A stretch of DNA of 64,000 nucleotides from Anaspis maculata (Eukaryota; Arthropoda; Insecta; Coleoptera; Scraptiidae), in assembly GCA_949128115.1 (NCBI GenBank), contig OX421963.1, positions 33,463,979 to 33,527,978 of the forward strand, given 5' to 3'. Under the pieces are notes generated by a model that saw only the letters and a program-made list of their open reading frames with translations, was not told the origin of the DNA and did no database searches. This document shows positions 10,816 to 23,311 of this stretch, one piece after another (positions within the stretch are counted from its first letter, which is position 1; each line of letters starts with the position of its first letter). Made by a program: the position numbers and the translations under genes.

Positions 10816-12683
10816 ATGGGGGCATAGGTCGTGCCGTGTGCAGCTTCGTGAAGATATATAGAGTTATGTCTTAGTCGATTCCTGGGCGATCAAGGACCAT
10901 GAAAAATTATGGTGGAATATTGACATCTGCTGCAGGCAAATATGGTGGAGGCGCCAAAATGGGCTTCATCTGATGATAAGAAACTGGCTGTAGCTCGTTT
11001 GTTTTTCAACGGATTTCAACATCTGGAACGTCATTTTGTAGACAAAAAAATTCTCTTATTATTTCATGCCTAAATTTACAAACGTCATCTCGGGAAACTG
11101 TCAAAATTGTCTTCATAAGATATGCTAAATTCCGGCCTTTTTTCAAGGTCATCTGATATTTTTGAAACCTGGCAGTATTATAGATCTTGAGGTGCCCTTT
11201 CCAAATTTCCACTTTTCCACTTCGTATCTTTGCCGTTTTGGCCGCCATATTGAAAAGATGGCGCCAAAAAAACAGTTTTTTTGTCAATATCTTGAATTAA
11301 AGTGATTCAATATTGGAATGTGTGTATGCGGAGCAAAGCCCATTCCAATCTCCACAATTTGACATATCAGTCATTTATGTACGATTTACTGTTCTCGAGT
11401 TAGAGCATTCAGAACTTCCGGAAGCATCAACTTTCGGCATTCAATCAGCATGTTAAATTGATACCACCGTCATGAAGTAGGCAAATAACCCATCAATAGC
11501 TCTTGGCCATTAACCATAGATAATAAAAATTTAGAAAATCGATCATGATGATGTTATTTGTGTAATTACAGGGTGAATTGTGAAAGCAAACTGCTTTAGG
11601 AAGAAATAAAGGTAATATAGCGTTTGAAGGATATCAGATACATTCGAAACTCATTATTATGATGAAATTTGGGGTCATCATTCAGAATATCCACTTTTCC
11701 ACTTCATATCTTTGCTGTTCTGGCCATAATTTTGGAAAAATAGTGCCCAAAAAAACATATTTTCGATTTTTTTTTGGAAATTCGTCATAAAATTTTCGAA
11801 ATCATATAAAAAATGAAGGTCTATCAAATTCTCTATAATTTGACATCTGAATCACTCATGTGCGACTTACGGTTCTCAAGCTATACCTTCTCAAAGTCAA
11901 TTTTCCCTTAGAGTTCACCCTGTAGTTGCATAGCAACCGTTACCATGATTGATTTTCTGGATATTAATGGTCTGTGGTTGACCATTTATCATTATTTATG
12001 GTTAATTTGACTGCCACGTGGAGCTAAGCTCAACTTGACATGCTGATTGGATGACAAAAGTTGATGCTTCAGGGAGCTCTAGAAGCCATAACACAAGAAC
12101 CGGAAATAGCACGTACACGAGTAAGGTGTCAAATTGTAGATAATTGAATAAGCTTCTATTCGCATACAAACGCTTCCACCTCACATCGACTGAAATGAAG
12201 ATATTGACAAAAAACTGTTTTTGAGGCGCCATCTTTTCAATATGGTGGCCAAAACGGCAAATATACGAAGTGGAAAAGTAGAAATTCGGAAAGGGCACCT
12301 CAAGATCTATAATACTGCCAGGTTTCAAAAATATCAGATGACCTTGAAAAAAGACCGGAATTTAGCATATATTATGAAGACAATTTTGACAGTTTCCCGA
12401 AATGACGTTTGTAAATTTAGGCATGAAATGAGAAGAGAATTTTTTTGTCTACAAAATGATGTTTCAGATGTTGAAATCCGTTGAAAAACAAACGAGCTAC
12501 AGCCAGTTTCTTATCATCAGATGAAGCCCATTTTGGCGCCTCCACCATATTTGCCTGCAGCAGATGTCAATATTCCACCATAATTTTTCATAGTCCTTGA
12601 TCGTCCAGGAATCGATTAGGACATATCCCTATATATCTTCACGAAGCTGCACACGGCCAAGCCTTTTTTGACCCTATGCCCCC
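10816..12683. mobile_element. Foldback element with about 770-base inverted arms
   Basis: The left arm (about 10816-11590) and right arm (about 11905-12683) are near-mirror copies with a 310-base centre. Landmarks are TATGGGGGCATAGG at the outer edge, AAATATGGTGGAGGCGCC further in, and CAGGGTGAA at the inner edge. Each arm carries a matching open frame (11006-11287 minus, 12221-12484 plus). The centre repeats an arm block (11690-11740 resembles 11205-11275). No transposase is visible. Confidence 0.85.
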
Positions 12684-12720
12684 AGACTATTTGGCTTTGT
12701 GAATAAATTCTCTTATAATA

Positions 12721-13352
12721 GCCCAGGCGCCAGGGAGCAAAAATCAGCTCAATAAGGAAATAATTGTTTCCTGGCTGGAAACTAGCTCAAAACGATCTGT
12801 GTGACTTAGGGTTTGACATACTAATTTCCCCCCTTACGGAAATGTCGGCGTCATGTCGCCATTATCAACAAGAAGTGCACCAGCGCGGTTTTTGCCGAAT
12901 ATCTTGATTTTGGGCCATCTAAATTAGGTCGGCCGCGTTAGTCTGCCGGTGAAAACGCTGGGAGAGAAGAATTACTTTGGGTGGAATTTGGGTCAGTGCT
13001 TGGGTCAGTCCAGTTTCAGTCCACCGGTGTAAACGTAGCCAATGACTCTCGCTTCCAAAAGCTCTATCTCAAAGACCATGGGTCGCAGAAAATTGATTCA
13101 AAAACTATAAACTGTAGGGAATTTCATAGGCTTCAAAATGACTCCTTACATCTTTTGCTGTCATATGACCCAAAATTAGGATATTCGGCAAAAACCACGC
13201 TGGTGCACTTCTTGTTGATGATGGCGACATGACGCCGACATTTCCGAAAGGGGGGAAACTAGTATGTCAAAACCTAAGCTACACAGATCGTTTTAAGCTA
13301 GTTTCCAGCCAGGAAACAATTATTTCCTTATTGTTTTCCCTGGCGCCTGGGC
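12721..13352. mobile_element. TIR element with TA target duplication
   Basis: The ends read GCCCAGGCGCCAGGGA and its inverse, flanked by TA at 12719-12720 and 13353-13354. The inverted arms run about 200 bases (12721-12925 and 13159-13352). A central 230 bases is unpaired. There is no coding capacity. Confidence 0.85.
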
Positions 13353-13609
13353 TATGAAGGCAATGCACGGCTCCTCCGCCAATTGTGCAGGTTTGTGTCT
13401 TATTCACACGTAGTGATCTCCATCGAATTTCAAAACAGGATAGTCCTCTAAATCGGAAGCTGGTGATTTTCTTCAACTTACAGAAATTATTTCATATTAC
13501 TTTCCCGGCCCCCCACCAGCATGAAAGGGAAAATATTTTGATCGTGCAGGATAAGTTTTGAGATTTCTACGGATATATCCATTTTGAGGTCCCCCAAGCT
13601 GATCAAGAC

Positions 13610-13860
13610 CATTTCCAGAATGATGTCTGTCTGTCTGTGTGTCTGTGTGTTTGTAATCTTCCACGATAGCTGCCGAACCGTTGATCCGATAGACTTGAAA
13701 TTTGGTATGCAGACATGGTTTTGCTGTCGAATGACCAGATTAGTCTTTGGCTGTAATCTGTCGAATGAAATTGTCACTATCAAAAACGACAGAAGTTATA
13801 TGTCACGCAATTTAACATGCGATGTGTCATTGGAAAGCCTGTGAAAAACTGTATTCAGAA
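13610..13860 (+). repeat. Dispersed repeat Y, copy 1, with (GTCT)n
   Basis: It begins with a GTCTGTCTGTCTGTGTG microsatellite, then GATCCGATAGACTTGAAATT, and ends with a CAGAACAGTTAAAAG block. It matches the reverse complement of 62530-62800. The (GTCY)n start recalls Helentron-type 5' ends, but I could not find matching subterminal inverted repeats. Confidence 0.6.
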
Positions 13861-14499
13861 CAGTTAAAAGCATTTCTTAGTCATTATCTGTATAATAATG
13901 AAAAACGCCAAAATTTAAAATTTTGCCATTCAAATATTCGAAATCTATTTGATGAATTTGAACCAAATTCGGTTGGAAGCAACACAACAATAAAATCAAA
14001 TCAATGCTGAAGTTGGAGTTTTCCACCATTTCCCGGACAGGCGCTATATTTTCAAACTCTCTACTGGCCGAATCTACCGAGGCTGGCCATTAACCGACCT
14101 TTGGCCCATTGCATATCCTTGGATACCAAAACTGTGAGATTTGTTATATCGGCCTGATAAATTTTATAGTTATCTACGTCAAAATGCTGTTCAAGGCAAC
14201 AGCGGGCCCCGCTCATTTGTTCTTCAAGTGTCACTAGGGGCTCAGGCTCTGATGAGCCTCTTTGTGTTTTTTGTAGCTTTGGTGACTCCAGTATCCTTTG
14301 GCGTGTGCGACTCTCATTGTGTCGTTCGGTTCGGTACTAGGACCCCATGGTGTCTTTCAGTCTTTTCGTCATTTGCAGCTCTGATATGGCCCCTACTTTC
14401 CTTGTTTTCTATAGCTCTCAAATATATTGTGTGCATTTTGGGTTTGCTTTTTCTATCTGAGGCCAGAGCGGGCGCATACTGTCTAGTGGGGGGGTTAGC

Positions 14500-15252
14500 G
14501 GAATGGTCTGTGCATTTTGTGATCAAAGCATGAAATTTGGCATACTTGTTCAGAAGAACCTCCTTTGCAATTCCAGATGTGGCGCCACGCGAGATTTTGC
14601 ACCAGAGACCCAGCCGAGTTTCGCCCTTCCCCACGACCCCCATTCAACAATAATCGACACTCTTTGTGCCAAAATTGTATCAACTGGTTGTGATGCGTCG
14701 AACTACGACGTATTTGCATCCATTGGATTGACGGGTTCCATCGGGTTCTATACCTTTCATTTTGAGTTGCAATTTTTTACCCCCCCTTCAATAACTCAAA
14801 GCCTTGGGGTGCGATTTTTGGCAATTTCAGATATGTAATAGGGCACTTAATTCTGAACAGAATATCAAATTTTCAGGACGTTCATATCTTTGCCGAGGTT
14901 TTGGCATTTTTTTTTACCATGTTTCCTGTACTAAAACAAAGTTGGCCTAAAAATGTATTAAAACAACGTATAAAGGCAGCATTTGGAACTTTGCTTGTGA
15001 AAATACACTCCTCACTCATTTCTACATGTAGTTTTAGCTAAACAGAACTAAAAAATACCGACTGCGGTACCAGAGACCGGCCAGGAACCATTTTTACAGA
15101 ATTTACCCCTAGCAGGTATATTAACCGCAAAACAGTGCCTCTGGTGCAAAATCTTGCGTAGAGCCACATCTGGAATTGCAAAGGAAGGTCTTCTAAACAC
15201 GTATGCCAAATTTCATGCTTTGATCACAAAATGCACAGATCATTCCATTTTT
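14500..15252. mobile_element. Inverted-repeat element with about 100-base arms
   Basis: Arms at about 14500-14608 and 15149-15252 share TGTGCATTTTGTGATCAAAG, GCATGAAATTTGGCATAC and TTGCAATTCCAGATGTGG in opposite orientation. Dispersed repeat Z lies between them. A further partial relative of the arm is seen at 59345-59385. Confidence 0.7.
14618..14900 (+). repeat. Dispersed repeat Z, copy 1
   Basis: It matches 45036-45345 in the same orientation. Shared blocks are CCCACGACCCCC, ATTGTATCAAC, GGATTGACGGGTT and GAACAGAATATCAAATTTTC. Confidence 0.7.
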
Positions 15253-15605
15253 GGCCGTTAACCCCGCCACTAGTCGTTTTTCTGTCGACAGCGGTCAAGA
15301 AAAAAGTTGAGGTGAAGATATAATCTGAAGCCCTATTGGTTCCCTGGTGTCTTCGTGTTGAGCCCACCCCTCGGTTTTTCTTCAGTTTTCAGAACTCTTG
15401 TGCCGTTAGGTGTGGTTCCGGTACCTACCCTCCTGATAAGCTCAAAGGGTCATTTCACATGTTTAGTGGGGACGGTACGCGACGAAAATCCCTTGGATAC
15501 TGCACTTTTGAGTAGAGTTATGAAACTTGACACATGGTTTCTAGGGACCATAAGAAAAAATTTCGCCCGATGTTCCAAAAAAAAAATTCGACGGAATCCG
15601 TTATA

Positions 15606-15736
15606 CCGGGTGTTTATAAACGTCTGTGATCGCGGCAGGCTTTGGTCAGGCCAAAAGTCGCAGTGAAAGGCACGATTTGAAAGAGTGATAGGAGATTCCG
15701 AAGGCGATATGATAACAAACGTTTATAAACACCCGG
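15606..15736. mobile_element. 131-base MITE in the left arm only, TA target
   Basis: The ends CCGGGTGTTTATAAACG and inverse are flanked by TA (15604-15605, 15737-15738). The mirror arm at about 18314-18330 reads straight through with one TA, giving the exact pre-insertion site. Confidence 0.93.
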
Positions 15737-17501
15737 TATAAGCCCCTTTTCCCAAAATGGCGTCCAAATTTTGAAAATTGGCGATTAGTCGTACAGTGGC
15801 GCGCAAAGTATCAATTCCTAACATTTTGACCATAACAAGTTGATTAAGGCCACCCCTGAATCGATCCGTCTGATATTTTGACCATTTGGGCTCTTTTTCC
15901 AAAATGGCAGTCAAACTTCGAAAGTTGGAATTTGGTCATATAGTGGCCTGCAAGGTATCAATTCTGAACATTTCGACCATGACAAGTCGATTAAAGCCTA
16001 CCCCGACTCTACCTAACCTAAATTTTGGCCTCAATACTCAGTTATAGTGCTGATTTACAATTTATTTTTTTTAACTTGAGAAGGGTTGTGGAAAACCCGA
16101 AGGAAAACCACTTCTTAAACTTTCTGTGTGTCCAACATGTGAGTGATCTGGAGAGCAGAATTACTACATTTTGTTGCAGGAATGGAAGGCTCGCCCCAGT
16201 GACAAAACCCATTTCACGCATGTATAAAACTGTGACAACCATAAAAAAAACGTCGAAAATACATATACCAACGGCAAGTTGTTTCAGAAAATGTTCATCA
16301 GTGCTGAAGAAATTTGGCATGTTGATTAGGAATAAACTTTTGCAAGGTTTAATTTTCTGCATAAGAGAGCGTCCCACTGATGTAGAGCATCTGAGTCGAC
16401 TGTGCGCTGATAGAGGGTGCAATTTATCTAAAAATTGGCACGTTTGCACGAAGTATCAGTTCGTAACATTTTGACTATGACGAGTTCATTCAAGCCATCT
16501 CTGACTCGATTCGGCCATCGATATTTGGGCCATTGAGGCCTTCTTTCCAAAATGGCAGCCAAACCTCGAAAATCGGCAGGTGGTCGTATAGGGGCACACA
16601 ATGTATTCATTCCTGGACATTTAGACCATTGCGAGTCAATAAATACCCTTCCCGACTCGACTTGACTCAAATTTTGGCCTCAATCCCCATTTCTAGTCCT
16701 GTCCTCCTGTCAGTGAAGATCTCGTGGCATCAAAACCGCAAGAAATTTCGAAGTGCAAGTTGTTTGAATATGTACAGAAAGGGATCGAGATAAGCGGTTT
16801 GTGCAGATTTATACGTCGATGAGAGTTGTACTATGTACTTGAAGAGATTTGAGCAGAAGACAATCACAATGTACCTCTTATTGAATCATAGTACTGTTTA
16901 TAAAAATTTCTGCAAGTTTCTAGTGTGTCCAAGGCACAAAGATCTCTCCTATGGGTCTTAGTTTGTCCCATGTGACACATTTTTGGCAAAAAATGTACGT
17001 ACAGTGTTAGATTTTTTGCACTTATAGCCGTAAAGTCCCTCATTATTAAAACTTGTTCCTGAATCGCAATCGGATTTTTTAGTATCTATGGTAGAAAGAA
17101 TATTATACTCTCGAGAAAAGCATTACAGCTTCAGCGGCTTATGTACATAGTTCTTTCCCAACCTATATAATGGTATATTATGTAAGTGACAAAACGAGTA
17201 TAATGCAATATGTAGAAATTGGATCACCTACAGGAATTAGAATCGAAAAGGAATTCAGGATAGGTGAGAGTTCTGTTCTTCACCAATGTAATAGATAAAG
17301 AAAACATCAAAGAAGAATGTAGGTGAGCGTCTCGCACAATCGCACAAACGCAAACGTGCAAATTTTTATATAAGGTCCCATATCGGCGCACAGTCGACTC
17401 AGATGCTCTACATCAGTGGGACGCTCTCTCATGCCGAAAATCAAACCTTGCACGAATTTATTCCTAATCAACATGCAACATTTCTTCTACACTGATGAAA
17501 A

Positions 17502-17770
17502 GTAACCGAAGTCTGAGGTCTGAGAGGCAGAGAGAAGTCTAACCTCCAAACACCACTGAGAAACAGCAAATATAGGCTGTCTGATTTCAACATGATTCGA
17601 GTGGGGTGCGATTCAGGCCGCGATCGGCCGAAAGCGACCAGAAACACCGCCCACTCGAATCATGTAGAAATCAAACAGCCTTTACACGCGATAGACCTCA
17701 GATTCCGTAATCAATCTTATTTCTGGTAACGTAATATGTAACCTGACTTATCTTTTAGCACAAATACAAA
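17502..17770. mobile_element. Insertion in the right arm only, containing a palindrome
   Basis: Relative to the left arm (around 16285-16300), about 265 extra bases separate CTGATGAAAA from TTCTGAAACGACTTG. Partial inverted ends are CCGAAGTCTGAGGTC and GACCTCAGATTCCG. Inside, 17574-17690 is a tighter palindrome with GATTCGAGTGGG arms, perhaps a further insertion. Confidence 0.65.
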
Positions 17771-18524
17771 TTCTGAAACGACTTGCAGTTGATATGTATG
17801 TACTTTCGACATTTTTTATGGTTTTGACAATTTTATATATGCGTGAAATAGGTTTTGCCAGTGGAGTGGGGAGCCTTCCATTTTTTCGGGAAAATGCATA
17901 GTGATTCTGCTCTCCGGATTACTCACATGTTGGACACACAGAAAGTCCAAGAAGTGGTTTTCTACAACCCTTCTAAAAATTGAAAAATAAATTTCAGTAT
18001 CAGCACTATAATTGAGTATTGAGGCCAAAATTTAGGTTGGATGGAGTCGGGGTAGGCTTTAATCGACTTGTCATGGTCGAAATGTCAAGAATTGATACCT
18101 TGCAGGCCACTATACGACCAAATGCCAACTTCCAAAGTTTGGCTCCCATTTTGGAAAAAAGGCCCAAATGGCCAAAATATTAGACGGATCAAGTCAGGGG
18201 TGGCTTGAATCAACTGGTCATGGTCAAAATGTTAGGAATTGATACTTTGCGCGCCACTGTACGACCAATCGCCAATTTTCAAAATTTGGACGCCATTTTG
18301 GAAAAAGGGGCTTATATAACGGATTCCGTCGATTTTTTTTTTTTGGAACATCGGGCGAAATTTCTTCTTATGGTCCCTAGAAACTATGTGCCAAGTTTCA
18401 TAACTCTACTCAAAAGTGCAGTATCCAAAAGCGTACCGACCCCACTAGTTGTTTGGAGCCCTGACGTGCAAATATTTGGAACTTTGCTTCAGGTATTAAA
18501 CCCCTGGGTCGATACATCACCAAT

Positions 18525-18606
18525 TATTTTTTAAACAAGAGGTAATTGGTTTTTTAACATTTTCCTTCAATTTTTTTTCAACATTTCCACAACTGTTTCC
18601 CAGTTG
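18525..18606 (+). repeat. Short dispersed repeat, copy 1
   Basis: It pairs in reverse complement with about 61320-61412, sharing AAACAAGAGGTAA and TTTCCCAGTTG/TTTCCCGGTTG blocks. Confidence 0.5.
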
Positions 18607-18734
18607 AAAAAAAAAACCTTTCTCCTATGACACTGGATATTTTGACAGATAAGGTTCTGCAGCCATTCAAAACTCCTGAATTGCAGCGGTTTTTTCTTCA
18701 AGTGTACACGCAAGTGAGTCGTTCATGATAGTCG

Positions 18735-18866
18735 CTCGACGATTTTCCCCCCAATTTCTCAATCAAGTCGCCCCTTCCCGAAGGGACGCTTGGATCAAAA
18801 TTATTACTGAAGTCTTCGGATACCGCCGGGAAAGTTTTGTGTCGCCCACAACAGGCTTTTTCAACA
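18735..18866 (+). repeat. Dispersed repeat W, copy 1
   Basis: It matches the reverse complement of about 58297-58440. Shared blocks are CTTCCCGAAGGGACGC, ATACCGCCGGGAAAG and TTTTGTGTCGCCC. Confidence 0.7.
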
Positions 18867-18867
18867 G

Positions 18868-19128
18868 ATAGAAGGCAAAAAATCCGAGAAAACCCATCAC
18901 AGACGAAGATCCTCAGATTCCACGCGCGCCATCAAAGGGCCTTTATTTTACACAAAACATAAGAAGGCGGCGATAAAAATCGTTGAGCATCAGAAGGCCA
19001 ACGTCGATGGCAGAAAGATGACGGTTAAGCACATTCTCGAACGGTGGCGCGATGCCGTCCCCAAAAGCGACCTTGGGAGTGCGACAACTAAAAGTAACAC
19101 ATTGAAAAGGACGCGACGGAATCAATAA
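18868..19128 (+). other. Start-less open frame, possible exon remnant
   Basis: Eighty-six sense codons without an ATG at the front, preceded by a pyrimidine-rich stretch ending CAG that could pass as a splice acceptor, and ending in TAA. The product would be very basic (many Lys, Arg and His), with WRDAVPKSDLG near the end. I do not recognise it. A second frame is also open for about 65 codons over much of the same DNA, which weakens the case for coding. Confidence 0.15.
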
Positions 19129-21825
19129 CAAGCTGTTTTTTGCAAATATAGTGCCGGATGCGACTGTTCACAAATGGAGTACCTACATTGTGCTTGACGT
19201 TGGAATTGCGAAAGGCCAAGTTCCCTTGAACACGAGGTTATATGACCTTTCCTTTTTCCCTCGCTTTTTCCTATCCCAAAAATGCTTGCAACTCCCGCAG
19301 GACCAGTCAGCGTGGCACGCTGATTCCATGGGGCGTATCACAGTCGTGGTATTGAAAAAGGCACTGACAGCTGGCTGAATCATCAGTGGCGTAACCAGGT
19401 TGGGGGTTTAAATTGAACGTAACAGTATAGCCTTGACGCAAGGGGACCTACTTTTAGACGCTTGGGGCTCTTCCTAACAATCCGGCATCTTATTCAGGTT
19501 CTCTGGCAGGTGGCTCCATTTCTCCTTATCGTAGTCTTCCCTGAAAGAGTCTCGAAGTGTGTTTATAGCTAGGTACCTTCTATCTAGGACGATCTTTTTT
19601 CTTACACTTATTGGGTCGCGTAGATAGAATATACTACTCCCGGAGTTTTTTTTTTATATAAAACAGCTTGTATATTCACGTTGCTTACATTTTTACGACA
19701 TGAATCCCAAGAAAACGCGCGGCTACAACTCTTGCCACAATATACCGACTTCCCTAGAGGCTCTATACCCTTTGCGTCAACCCTACTCAAGTGCAGAATG
19801 TTTTCAAATTACCATCACACCATGCTCAGTTAAATTTTATGATCGGGTGAAATTATAACTTGTTCCTCTATTGGGTAAAATTTTAAAATTGGGTCACATG
19901 CATTTTGCATTATATTGCAATATCTTGTCCGCATTAACCATCCATGCGGCATTAACTGATGGGCGCGTAATTTGAATATTGAGCGAGATTCCAGTGGACT
20001 TATTCCTACAGACATTTATCCAGTAATTATTCAATGCGCGGGGATCCACTTCATATTTTGAGCATTGGTTTCCATTCATTTCTTTGTAGTAAATGAACAC
20101 TGAACAATAACAAAAAGCACGACCAAAAAAGCTTGTAAGGGGTAAGCGCGTGGCACCTTTATTGAAACAAGTAATTTAGGAATTTCGGTATTTTCCCAGC
20201 ACGCGGAATTCCCTTGGCATGCACTTCGTTAGCGTTATCATCAGCAGCTTTCGAAGGGCCGCGAGAACGCGGTGTTGTCCCCTCGGCCCGGCCCTGGCGA
20301 TCGTAATTTCGAAAATTTCACGCTTCCCCACACCCGAACGCCGCTCCCCACGCAATTAGGAGTCCAAAACGGGTGTTTACGCAAAATCCGAGGCGCGGCG
20401 GGCGGCAATAATTATAATTCCTCCTTTTCATTTTCTCAAAGGACGAAGAAGAGGAAAAAAACGGTCCTCTGTCGTATTTATTTTAGAGCCGGAACGATCT
20501 TCGGCTGCCGCAGCACCAGCAGCAGCAGTAAATGAAATCACACAGCCCGAAGCTGGAATTTGCATCGGGACAGGCACACTGCTACATAGCATTAGCATAA
20601 CAGCGTTACTTTATGTATGCCTCGCTCCTCTCTCTAAGTATTTAATAATCAACCCCCTCATCTTCCACGTTTTCGTTTTTTTTTATATCCATGCCAAGCA
20701 AGGGGAAATTTGAAATGGTCCCGTGCGCACAATGCTCCAGCCTCTTGAAATAATTAGTGAGGAATAATAATATTCCTTACGCTGCTGGTTTTTATGAGTT
20801 TTTCGCAAAAGGAAAATTGTGAAATCTGCGTGAAAACGCGTCGTGATGACGCTTTGATGTTTGGAAAAAGGAAAAAGAAAAATGTTTGATCTAAAAATAT
20901 ACCTACATTTCGAACAAAGTTCCAATTAAGCACATACCTAGATTAATTTCTCACAGGGAAATTTTGCCTGTTGCAGGAACAGTCGACGGCGGTGTGGCAC
21001 CCCCCTACTGAAACTTCTAAATATGCCGTCGTTAAATAACAATGTGACGTAACACTCTACACTGTCGAGTTATTAATTTAATGTGTCATTAATTTTGCAT
21101 CCCCCTCTGGCAGACTCGCACACATGGTCACTGTTCCCTCGATTGCTCTAAATATTTCATGAAAGTTCCCATCAGCAGAGGTCCCGAAATTGTCGACACG
21201 GCATCAAAGCCTCGTCATGACGCGTTTTTCCACAGATTCGCTTTCCACCCCCTGGATACTCGTACCTACTTCTAAGCCCCAGCTCGTCCCGTCCACCCAT
21301 TTGCCGCAACATTTACAAAACGCATAAAAAGCACAAACAGGGAATATTATTCTCTCGCTAATTATTTCAGGAGACAAGCAACATTCTGGGAGCTCTGACA
21401 GCCATTACGGGCAGCGTTATCTCACTCGTCCGGAAAAAGAACAACCGGAATAATTCCTGGCCTTACACAAAGCGGGTGAAAATAGCTGGTATGCCAGGTC
21501 CAAAACAAACCCTGATAGGTACTTAATAATTTCAACAGAAAACTCATCGATAAAAGACACTAATTTATAATTTTTTGCACTTATGTATTACTTAAGAGGT
21601 ACATACCTACCAACTTGAACATTTAGATGGAAGGATTCGTTCTCGATTCTTAACGTTACCGCATACTGTTGGAATGAGAAACGTGCATAGGAAAATGTCA
21701 GGAATACCGAGTGCATCCACCAAATTAACATCATTTGGCGAATGCGCGGCGTGCAATGGAGCGATCATGTTGCTTCATATTTCAAATTCTTGGAGCATTC
21801 GCCATTTTCCCTAAATGTAGTTTAT
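19129..21825. other. Unassigned sequence with a GC-rich patch
   Basis: No gene or transposon end recognised. 20255-20520 is noticeably CpG-rich and contains a (CAG)n-like run (20508-20530); it may be regulatory or single-copy exonic DNA. A basic-poor 75-codon frame at 19151-19378 has no recognisable domain. Confidence 0.4.
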
Positions 21826-22000
21826 ACAGGGTGTCGCGTACAAAAAAAACATCGCAACTTAGGTTAAGAGTGAGAGATCATTGCTGTAACACGACGACCC
21901 GCCGCCGCCTGCCGGGCCACTGTCTGGAGGACGTAGCGCCCTCTTGGCTCGTTTCTCTCTTTGAGCTGCTTAGCTTAGCCATACAGGGTGAGTCATAATT
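21826..22000. repeat. Segment bounded by two CAGGGTG motifs
   Basis: TACAGGGTGTCGC at 21825 and TACAGGGTGAGTC at 21982 lie in the same orientation around a GC-rich 150 bases. The motif recurs at the ends of several elements in this window. Confidence 0.35.
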
Positions 22001-22066
22001 TTTTTTTTCTTAAAAAAATTGGATCTTACTCCAAATTAATCACTCACTTCACTATAACACACTAAT

Positions 22067-22211
22067 GGTGCTATTCTGTAAAAAAGATGCATCGATATAA
22101 GCACTGTATCGCTGTAAGATGACACATGTGACAATGGCAAACATTATTATTTCTGTCATTTTACAGCGATGTAGTGTTTACATTGATGTATCTTTTTTAC
22201 AGAATAGCACC
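22067..22211. mobile_element. 145-base palindromic MITE
   Basis: The ends GGTGCTATTCTGTAAAAAAG and exact inverse, with further pairing inward. There is no clear target duplication. Confidence 0.85.
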
Positions 22212-23311
22212 AAAATGCAAGAGAAAGTATGGGCTACGTGCATGACACGTAGCACTGCGGCGGAATGTGAAGTTCTTATTGGACTCGATTCAGTTGGCTA
22301 ACATTTAACTAGATGGCGCTTTGTGTCGACAAAAAACGTCACTTTTCGCTGCCGTTATTCGAGGTTTGTCACATCAGAGATCTCAAACTAGTCAGAGCCA
22401 ATGAGAAGCGTTCAAATCAGTTTTCAAACTGATTTTCTTGATTCCTATTGGGCTTCTAGTTTAAAACCTCTTGATGAAACAAACCTCTTGTCAACCGTCA
22501 ATCAAACTGTCGGCCATTTCACAGTTATCCATCACAACAAGCAAATGCACGGGAAAAAAATTTCAAAACAAGTTACCATGCAATCACCTCAAAGCTGTCG
22601 GCTGTCAGAGAAGTTTAACAAGAATTTCCTATTTTTACCACCATGGGTTCTCCAGGGTGTCCCGGAATAAGTGTTACAAAACTCGCAGGGAGATAGAAAA
22701 ATAAAAAATAAGGGGACTTTTCTTGATAAACATACCCTCGCAAACGCACAACAACGGAGATACAGGCCTTCAAAGTTGTTTTTTTAAAAACAGTCTTTTC
22801 AGCATAACTTTTGAACCATTCAACCGATTTTAATCAAATTTGAACTTAAGTTTACTAAAACAGGTCTCTATTGAACAATAATAACGCATTTGATCAAACA
22901 TTATTAGGGGCGAAGATAATAGGGGGTGCCCTTCCCCCTTTTCCATTATTTTTGACTTTTCCGAATATTTTGAATTCTACGTTCAATTTAAAGAAAAAAG
23001 TTACTCGTGCAAAACTTTGATCAGAGGCTTAGTTTTAGAGATATTTGGGATTGAAACATCGCAAAATATCTCGAAATCACCACTTTACTGGGCCTGAAAA
23101 CTAAAATTCAAGAAAACTCATGATTTGTCAACTGGAATGAGTTTTCTGAGTGTTTTAAGTTGATAAACCATCATTTTCGCTGAGAAACATGGAGTTTTCA
23201 AGAAAAAAAACAATTTGGGCCCTGGAAAGTGGCGATTTCGTGATGTTTTCTAATATTCCAAACCAAATATCTTGAAAATGAAGCTTCTAATCAAAATTTT
23301 GCAATAGTAGC

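Larger units (their letters stand above)
15475..18480. mobile_element. 3-kb foldback element with about 1-kb arms
   Basis: The left arm (about 15475-16445) is mirrored by the right arm (about 17340-18480). Outer landmarks are GGTACGC and ATACTGCACTTTTGAGTAGA; inner ones are GTCCCACTGATGTAGAGCAT and CACGTTTGCA. The left arm contains a roughly 140-base unit twice in tandem (starts near 15748 and 15895), and a third divergent unit lies in the centre (about 16440-16690). Each arm has an insertion the other lacks. Confidence 0.85.

Noticed and set aside
14141..14533. 130-codon hydrophobic protein
   Set aside because: No recognisable domain; it runs into an inverted-repeat element arm at 14500 and overlaps long antisense frames, as expected for non-coding GC-balanced DNA.
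16025..16474. 149-codon protein
   Set aside because: It lies in the arm of the 15475-18480 foldback and the mirror arm carries stops and indels in the same frame.
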